Source: Tomocerus qinae | Lineage: Eukaryota > Arthropoda > Collembola > Entomobryomorpha > Tomoceridae | DNA length: 64,000 nt | Assembly: GCA_020055645.1 (NCBI GenBank) | Contig: CM034546.1 | Coordinates: 136,545,875-136,609,874 of the forward strand | Direction of reading: 5' to 3' | Shown: piece by piece, positions 56,617 to 64,000 of the stretch | How the letters are laid out: the number at the start of each line of letters is the position of its first letter | Position numbering within the stretch: the stretch's first letter is position 1 | Notes under the pieces: model-generated | Database searches by the model: none | What the model was told of the DNA's origin: nothing | What the model saw: the letters and a program-made list of their open reading frames with translations, nothing else | Made by a program: the position numbers and the translations under genes

Positions 56617-58152
56617 CGTACTAACAATTAAGTACCTCATTTTTGATATCTGTTAATGTATATTTATGTTAGTCTTTAAGAGAGATACTCTTGGCAACCA
56701 GACGGTAACCGAATCTTGATTGTAACTGTATGTATGTAGTTGTTATTTACTCTTTTTAGAGGTAAAGAAGGAAATTTTTTTTCAAAATTATAATCCCTAT
56801 AACTAGTCCAACAAATTGAATATTTAAAGAGCAACACATAGTGAGCTCATCTGTAGTAAATTGAATATTATGTTTGTCATATCTAAAGTGGTAATGTAAA
56901 TAGCATTAAAGTCTACAAATATATTCTATTTGTAGCAAAGTAAAAATGAGTTATTTTAAGTACAAAAATACTGGATTAGTGCATTTGCCAATTCCTTATT
57001 AATGCGTGCTATTCATTAGAACCGTACAACTGTACCTGCATACGGAGAAGGCAGGAAGGAGGCATTCCGTCGTACAGTCAGACAAGGAATTTTCCTAACT
57101 ATTTAGAATAAGGTTAGCCATTCTATGAATGATTTAATTTCTTAGATCAATCAGATGAATGATAAATCTTTGATGTTATTCATCAAAAATTAAATCATTT
57201 AATGTAACTTTGGAAGGTATTTTGAATTATTGTCAAATCCCGAACCAACTAGCAATTATTAGCAATAAACCTTTGCCTGACTACCAAATGTTGATTGTTT
57301 TTGAACTCCTTTAGGACACATTTAGGAGAACTCATTTTTGACAACTAAAGGGCAAAAGCGGTAAGCGTACAACAGAAGGATCTTAACAAGAGACTTACCG
57401 CCCTTGTCCTTGTAAAATGCAAAAGTAATGAGACAAAAGCTGTAGCTTTGAACACCTCAAACCGGGCCTCGTGGGTAGTGGGTACCCACAAGGCCCTGAA
57501 GCTCAGCTACTGATTTATGACACACAGTACTAAATATCGGCACTTCACTTCCGCTTTCAGTACAAATGCCATCTAGTGACATTTGCAATGATGTCAATCT
57601 TAACCAACTTCGAGGAAAAAAACTAAATCGTAATAAGTACTACAAATGTTACGGCTTCATTTCTTAAAATAAGAAAACCGCTAATATAAAGAAGTACAAA
57701 TAAAAGTTTAATTTATTCGTAGTAATAAACTAAAAACTAAGTACATGTTTTATTATTTTAGATAAAATTATATATATAGATGGATCCCATAGGCTCATAA
57801 CTCATACTACATACTAAACGTTTTATAGAAGGAAATGGAATAAGTATGATGATTGTATTAAGCACTATATATTATTATATTTTGTAGCAAATAATGTGAT
57901 TACTCGATTACGACGAAAAATAGTTAAAATGGTCATAATTTGTGGTTCTGTTGTTTGGTATATAAGAAGAGCAATTTTAGCAACTATCTCCATCCATTAT
58001 TGGCTTAAAAACCCTACTAAAACTTTTTTCTCCTAAATAATTAACATATATTTATAACCGTTAGTATTTATATATCTAATCTAAGACAGTTTTGATAATT
58101 GTACGCTAATCGAATCAAAGAAAACAAATTATTTATATAGTAATATTCTGAA
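56617..58152. other. Spacer upstream of VMO-I copy B
   Basis: AT-rich. A patch at about 57420-57610 is more GC-balanced (AACCGGGCCTCGTGGGTAG, GTACCCACAAGGCCC inverted pair). No gene seen. Confidence 0.45.
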
Positions 58153-59688
58153 ATGAAGAGGTAACTTATTTACTAAATTCACGTTGTTAACCAGAGTTTG
58201 ATTAGTCATTCCCAACTATACGCTTAATCCGAATATTTAGATAAATCAAAAGTTAATATTAAATAGGAAGAGAAATAAACCAATTTTTTTATTACATTGC
58301 AAATAATGAAAATGTAACAGGTACAATCTCGGAATCCTCTTGCTGTTCTCGTATTTTGGAAGTCTGCAGTGCCGAAATGACATCGTTAAGGCGATTAAAT
58401 CCTCCGACATTTTTCCTTCTGAAGGAAAATGGGGAAGCCCTGAGTATTGTCCCACAGGAAGCTACGTGGTTGGCTACAACGTTAAGCATCAAAAATTTCA
58501 AGGGGCAATTTCATCCTCAATTTCATCCGCCAAAAATATTTGGGAGACTTACATAAATTCATGGTCCAGCTACATAGGGAAATATCTTGTGCCAAGTCTT
58601 TCTCGTAAAAAATCTGCTTTTAAACAAAATGATGACAGTGGATTGACAGGCTTAGCGTTGATCTGTGGATCTAATTGGGCCTCCAAAGCCAACGAGAGAC
58701 GCATTCAAAGCTTATCCGGTAATTTGGGATCTTGGCAGCATGATCAGTTCTGCCCCAATGGTTTTGCTAATGGATTTGAGGTAAAAGTTGAAAAATCTCA
58801 GGGATCATTTTCGGATGACGCTGGGATCACCAATTTCAAACTCAGATGCAATGGTAACTTTCTTCCTGCTCATGCTTTAAGCTACGAACCTGGGGACTGG
58901 GAAACTGAAATGGTTTGTCCAAGTAAGACTTTCTTGTGCGGGTTGAAAACAAAAGTAGAAGAGTTAGAGGATCAAGGTGAGAATGTCGATGCATGGCATT
59001 TTTTAAATGTTATAAATATAGTTAATACTTTAATATTGGTTAACTTCCCTGTTCGGTATTTTGATATTATTGTACATTTTGTTTTAATGAATATAAAAGA
59101 ATACGTTAATGATTTAATATACATTTTAAAATTAGTAATTATAACTTTTCAGAGGACAATACGGGATTGAATTCCCTTGTCGGCTATTGCTGTAACGCCC
59201 CATTGGAAGTTAAGCAGAAAGACGAGGCAGAAACTTGCGAGCCAAACATTTCTTATCCGATGGTTTTTGAAGGGGATAACTCTGACGGTCACTTTGACAA
59301 GCAGTATTCCTACACTTTACGGATTGGTCTGGAAAGCCGGAAAGGAACGGGTTGGTCCAGTAGAAACACGGAAGGCACGTCCAAAGACAAAAGTTCTGCA
59401 GTGGACATTGAGGCTGGTGTTAATGTAAAAGTAGTGTCGGCCCTTCTTCGAAAACGAATCGAAGAACGACTCGGGAGTAGTTCGTCCACCGAGAAAGGCA
59501 CATCAAAGGACTTCAGCAGTGCCTGGACTACTCAGCAAGAACTTTCACAATCCGTGATTGTGCCTCAAGGATTTATAACACGAATCTATGAAGAGGTTGT
59601 CGACTGTGGATCATATCGGGTGTGGTCCGGCAGAATTAAATCAATTGATTCTGGCGGCGATGAATCATCAGGAAGCAATTATGCCTAA
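58153..59688 (+). CDS. VMO-I beta-prism joined to aerolysin-like domain, copy B
   Basis: Exons 58153-58160 (MKR), 58321-58976 and 59153-59688, exactly the same exon lengths as copy A (8, 656 and 536 nt) and also 399 residues. The VMO-I part (exon 2) differs from copy A at roughly 30-35 of 218 residues, for instance in the loop after SSYIGKY and in NWASKANERR versus NWTNRANTKR. The aerolysin-like part (exon 3) differs at only about four residues, and few silent changes are seen there either. All three VMO-I Cys motifs (EYCPTGSYVVGYN, QFCPNGFANGFE, MVCPSKTFLCGL) and the VPQGFITRIYEEVVDCG tail are kept. The two copies are direct, 7.4 kb apart, with the chemoreceptor-like gene and a MITE between them. 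Confidence 0.72.
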
Positions 59689-61294
59689 TAATGGATATAT
59701 ACAATATCCAATGCTGTGTAGAATAGATCATTGCATTACAACAGCATTATTACTCTGTAATTCGTGCATTTGGTAACTTAAAATGTAAACCTGTCAATTT
59801 TATGTTGCTTAATGTTCCAAAATTTAAATAAAAATGACTCATCAGTCTGTATCGGTATCATAAAAATAACGCTTGAGAGGAATTTAACATTACATAACTT
59901 ACTGGCCTTTGATATAAGCATATAAATAATTGTATAATTGGAAAGCGTTTTGCTTTGAGATTTCTGAATAAAAATACTCTTATAATTTCCTTTCTCTTTC
60001 AATATGTGGTAATCTCATCTTGCTGAAAGCCTCTGTTTAAGAGTTAGAGATCCTTGATCTGTTGCAGATCTAAATGTTCAACTGTATAATATACATTGTT
60101 TAAGTAACAACATAGGCCCATATTAATTTAAAATTAAAATGAATAAGAAGTTCAAGGAACATTGACCACCTCTTTTCACCGACCGACAGTCATAAAAATA
60201 TTATTTTAAACTTAAAAATACACAAGCAAAGCTCAAACAGTTCAATACTAGATATAAACGCCCAATAGTACTTAAATCATTTCTTTGAGTGGATTAAAAA
60301 CTAACTAAAGCCCATGTAACTTTCGTTCTATTCATTTTACAAAGTTCGGCAATATCTTGTCCGACGGCCAAAAGATTCTGATGCAATACTATATCTACAG
60401 TTATCTCATAACAAGGGATGTGTATCTACTCAAAAAACAGAAAAGATAAACTACTCTGCTACTACTGCTACATAATATTTCCCCTTTTGGAATTTGGTTT
60501 TTGTCGCTAAATTTAATTAATTCATACTTACTAGCTGAAACCTAGCACGTACAGTGTGCTAGGAAAATGTACAGGGAAACATTCAAAAGGTTCCCGATCG
60601 GACTGTACATTATTTTATAGACTACATAATTCATTCAAATTTATTGAAGCATAATAATATATGTGACCCATTAAAACTAGTTTTGACTCCACACCTTTAT
60701 GGTGCTATTGTACTCTCCATTTATTTCCACACCAGATTGTTATGGTAATGACGCCATAAATTAACATGTGAATCAAAATCCGGACTACAAGGTGGAATGT
60801 ATCCACATCCGAATAAATCAGATTAGGTCTTCGGTAGTGCAATAATAGTATGTCGGGTCTTAAACTTTACCGCCACCGGGTCCAACAGCTAGTTTCAATT
60901 GGCTTATAATAGGCTCAGCTTATTCTCAGCCGAGTCTTTGGCTCCGGTTCAGCAAAGTCATCTATAGCCAATAACTAAACACACCTAACGTCCTAATTAA
61001 CGGTCCAACCTGCTACTGCGTAGGCAGTAAAACCCATTAGCTTAATTATTTTTGGGCAGGGTTTTATAAGGTTATCATGACTGTACAGCGTAAATGGTTG
61101 AAGTTTCTCCCCTTAATTGGAAATATAAAAATACATATGAAAATGTTCAGATATTATATTATTGATATATAATTGAGAGTGCACTATAACTACAAAGAGG
61201 AAAAATGAATTACTTTACTGGCTAGAAGGGAAACAAATTTTCGCCGGTTCCTTGTTTTATTTTTGTTATTGAATTTTATAAAGGAGAAATCTGG
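59689..61294. other. Spacer upstream of family member 9
   Basis: AT-rich. A short hairpin CCTAGCAC...GTGCTAGG lies at 60541-60563. AAGAGGAAAAA at 61195-61205 is the shared upstream motif of the family. CCCATTAGCTTAATTATT near 61032 resembles CCTCATTAGCCTAATTATT upstream of member 1. Confidence 0.5.
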
Positions 61295-61302
61295 TATAAA
61301 TA
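61295..61302 (+). promoter_or_regulatory. TATA box of family member 9
   Basis: TATAAATA 90 bp before the ATG at 61385. Confidence 0.6.
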
Positions 61303-61384
61303 GGTCGACTCAGGCAACAGTATTGCATTCAGCTATTTGAGGGCTTATTAAATCCCAACATTTCGGTTGGAAGTATCAGAGAAA

Positions 61385-61878
61385 ATGGCAAAAGTTCTGT
61401 CGGTAAGTTCTTTTACATTTTTGGCATTGGTAAGCATAGGTCTGTCATGCCAAAACCCACTCACGTCGTTTTTAATGAAAAGGAGTACCAGAGCAGTAAC
61501 CAATCAGGTAAATATAATTTTTTTATATTTTCAATATTTTATAAAATCCATTGTTATAGGAATGATTACTTTTAGGTAGAAGAACTTATACTTTCGTTCG
61601 ACTATAAACTCACTGAAGAGTTGGCCGATGAAATTAATGGAATGAGCACATCAGAAAAGCAAGAGTTCATACAAGATCTGCGTAAGATGAACCAAGCGGC
61701 CGAGGCTGAGTATAAATCCCTTAAAGGTGCCAAGAAGTCTCTAAGTCAGCAACAACTTGTAGAGACTGTAGCCAACAAAATAGGTCAGGATTTCAAGACC
61801 AAAAGTTGGTTCAAACATCTTCAATCCTTTGCTGGCGATAAAATTACTCGCCTTATTAATGAATCAACTGGAAATTGA
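61385..61878 (+). CDS. Secreted Cys-peptide/helical-domain protein, family member 9 (degenerate Cys peptide)
   Basis: Exons 61385-61507 and 61576-61878, 141 residues, the shortest member. Signal peptide MAKVLSVSSFTFLALVSIGLS, then CQNPLTSFLMKRSTR|A: only one Cys of the usual three or more remains and the Q-x-G-x2-N core is gone, yet the R-x-x-R site is kept. Exon 2 is normal: SFDYKLTEELADEINGMSTS, FIQDLRKMNQAAEAEYKSLK, VETVANKIGQDFKTKSW, LQSFAGDKITRLIN. So here the helical domain is maintained without the Cys peptide, which suggests that the C-terminal domain has a function of its own. An upstream in-frame ATG at 61367 would add six residues; the ATG at 61385 fits the family. Confidence 0.75.
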
Positions 61879-63475
61879 GAAATTAGACATTATTTCTTTT
61901 TATAAACTCGTCACTACTGTACTTGTATAATTAAAAAAGTTCCGAGACAAAAATATTTTCACTGCATTATCTGCCTTATATGTTTTCAAATCAATAACTT
62001 TCACGTTATCAATTTAAAATCATTAAATTCTGTATTTATGTAGTGATAATAATAAATTGGAGACATTAAAATACCGAAAATGTTTCTAACCTTAAAATAC
62101 TAAATAGAACAACAATAGTAGTAATTTGCCAATGGGGATCGTGACTGGAAAACAATAGGCCACTCAACTGGCCTGGTGGGGGGTCTATTGATTTCCGGCC
62201 ACACTATTCATCATAGCTCATTCATACGCCAGACAAGACACGATTAAAAACCCAATTATATAATAGTGTTAAAAACTGAAAAGGAAAAGATCTCTGAGTA
62301 TCACATACTATTTTGACTAGATTAAAAATTTTGTAAGTTAGAACTTCAAAATTAGAAAAATCTTTTCCACAAATCACCATTCATCATAAATCAAAGTCTC
62401 AGTAAAGTTTTCCTGACTATTACATCATGGCTAAGTATAAACGTAAAGTGACAAATGCGAATTCTGTTTGTATCAATGTCGGTATGTATGTCAGGCCTCA
62501 AAAATTTTTGCAAACCTAGTTGGTGTGTGTGGAGTGTGGAGCCAAGGAAATCCTAGTACAAATATAATGTCTGATTTTGTCAAACCTATAGAACAGGCAT
62601 GTAGTACTAATTATCTTTTTTGCATTTCATTTCTATATACGTGCACATAGTTATAGGACAAGTGTTTAAAGTTTAATGTCCAATTTAAGATGAGAAAGTG
62701 CAAGGGTGTGAGAAGTACACTGAGGAGTGACGTGAGTCGTGTGGGCATCTCCAATGATGCTATTAAAAAGCGGAAGTCGTCGTCTCAGCAGTAAAGACAG
62801 TAGTGGCTGTTCCAACAGCAATCCTTGTTAGTTTTAGGCCGTCTTCGAGCTTCAGTTTCACATTTTATCTCTCTCTCATCGCCATTACTTTAATCTCTCT
62901 CTGTCATCAACAGTCATTTTTCTCACCGAAGAGCGGGATGCCAACTTCCGCTCCGGATCTTATGGCAATGGCTACACATGTTTGGCACAAATAGGCACGA
63001 AAAGTTACCGAAATTGTCACTTTCTCAGACAAAATCTCTTTTTCGAATTAAGGATTTTTATGTAAACTATCAGAAGTGAGTCTTTTGTCAATTAAGTTCC
63101 CATTTATTTACTTCCTATGGGCTTTGCTCATTAAGGAAAAATAAAAGAATGTAAGGTATTATTTATTTTAATTCATACGATCATATTAATTTAAATCCTT
63201 CATATGGGTTATGACAACATTAAATGTGAGCTATATACTGCCCCACCCTTGGGTTTGGCTAAATTAGTTTAGGTTTTTACTTTTTTAGGGTGGGATCTTT
63301 TATGCAAGTAGAAATCACATGTCTACTCGGTAAAGCTCCAGGAAGAAGTCAGTAGGTGTTAGCTTTAATTAAGTATGTAACCAATGAGCAGTCAAATCAG
63401 ATATGATATTTCGAAAACCATAATTTAATTATTTAAGCAATGGAAAATGTGGAGTAAATGAAGACTATGATTATA
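61879..63475. other. Spacer between member 9 and the C1GALT1-like gene
   Basis: Contains an imperfect hairpin at about 62138-62208 (GACTGGAAAACAATAGGCC and its inverse) and short frames at 62428-62650, 62690-62794 and 62803-62994. The first could be spliced (CAATGTCG|GTATG...CAG|GCCTCA), but none has a recognisable domain. Confidence 0.4.
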
Positions 63476-63858
63476 CTATGGCCTGCTTGACATCCTTTCC
63501 ATACGACTCCATTGTAGATCATTTTTGGTCTCTCTGAATACTTTTACGTGGTAAAGGAGGTATTCCAGGAGATACATGTCTTTCGGCTGCAAATAATGAA
63601 AGGAAATTGCAGCTTCGGAGCAGCAATTGTAACCCTAAAACAATTTAGTATTATAATATTCTTGGTGACGTCAAAAAAGGAATAATGGAATTAAATGTTA
63701 TGTTACTGATGGCTGAGGAGGATAGTAGAGCCACTTTGAATACCAACTGGGCGCCGTGCCAAATAGAAGTCTGCCTGGAGGCAGGTGATTAAAACGATGC
63801 CGATTTAGAGAGTCTCGTGTGTCCACAACAGTAATTCCCACATCCATCAGACAATAGG
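63476..63858 (-). CDS. C1GALT1-like core 1 beta-1,3-galactosyltransferase, 3' end (partial)
   Basis: Only the last two exons are visible, 63858-63707 and 63634-63476 on the minus strand; the rest lies beyond the right edge. The peptide reads CLMDVGITVVDTRDSLNRHR, then WYSKWLYYPP, then YNCCSEAAISFHYLQPKDMY and LLEYLLYHV. This follows C1GALT1 (T-synthase), whose C-terminus has GDSRD, FWYWNYNYYPP, CCSDxAISFHY and MYxLEYLxYH at the same spacing. The enzyme adds galactose to GalNAc-Ser/Thr in the Golgi (core 1 O-glycan). The donor and acceptor are in phase 0. The nucleotide-sugar-binding DxD motif is outside the window. About 17 residues follow the last conserved block. Confidence 0.8.
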
Positions 63859-64000
63859 CTAAAATTGATTCATTTTGAGACACTCATAAGTAAATCTTTA
63901 CAGTTATAGTCTTTCTTATACTAAAAAGTACAAACTAATAAAAATGCAATGAAAAGGGTGTAAGGAGCAAACTAATATGATTCGGGGAAGTCGGCTGAAT

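Noticed and set aside
62428-62994. Possible small spliced gene
   Set aside because: A donor and acceptor can be paired, but the product has no recognisable feature and the frame is short; kept only as a remark on the spacer.

Overview
The window is eukaryotic nuclear DNA, AT-rich, with split genes (GT-AG introns mostly 60-500 nt), TATA boxes, AATAAA signals and many small non-autonomous DNA transposons. The gene content points to an arthropod: a GH9 cellulase of the arthropod type, an Sfmbt Polycomb-group protein, a Hedgehog acyltransferase, a Tweedle-like cuticle protein and a 7-TM chemoreceptor-like protein. A springtail (Collembola) or other basal hexapod would fit, but that is inference; no marker gene settles it.

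Layout. 0.4-2.6 kb: GH9 endoglucanase (-). 3.9-4.3 kb: small secreted beta/gamma-crystallin-like protein (-). 4.3-8.7 kb: repeat-rich spacer with two foldback elements. 8.8-16.4 kb: Sfmbt (+), whose sixth intron holds a 3.46-kb hAT-like element built as a giant palindrome with about 1.03-kb arms. 18.3-19.5 kb: intronless secreted beta-helix protein (-). 21.9-32.2 kb: five members of an unrecognised secreted family. 32.6-37.9 kb: a seven-exon gene (-) for an 800-residue secreted protein I do not recognise. 39.7-43.0 kb: Hhat/rasp (+). 44.6-48.4 kb: three more family members. 49.2-49.9 kb: Tweedle-like cuticle protein (+). 50.7-52.3 and 58.2-59.7 kb: a duplicated pair encoding a VMO-I beta-prism joined to an aerolysin-like segment. 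54.6-55.9 kb: chemoreceptor-like gene with a frame break. 61.4-61.9 kb: ninth, degenerate family member. 63.5 kb to the right edge: 3' end of a C1GALT1-like galactosyltransferase (-).

The most interesting content is the nine-gene family. Every member has two exons with the intron at the same phase-0 position. Exon 1 encodes a signal peptide, a short Cys/Asn/Gly peptide (C-x2-C-x-Q-x-G-x2-N-x-C) and a furin-like R-x-x-R|A site. Exon 2 encodes a conserved Cys-free helical domain of about 100 residues. At least six share a TATAAAT/A-type box 84-94 bp before the ATG, and four share AAGAGGAAAA about 190 bp upstream. They look like a lineage-specific family of processed secreted peptides, perhaps defensive; function is not shown. 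Together with the VMO-I/aerolysin-like pair, the beta-helix protein and the crystallin-like protein, the window is rich in secreted, rapidly duplicating genes set among conserved housekeeping or developmental genes (Sfmbt, Hhat, C1GALT1). All gene models were built by hand from splice signals and reading frame and have no transcript support.
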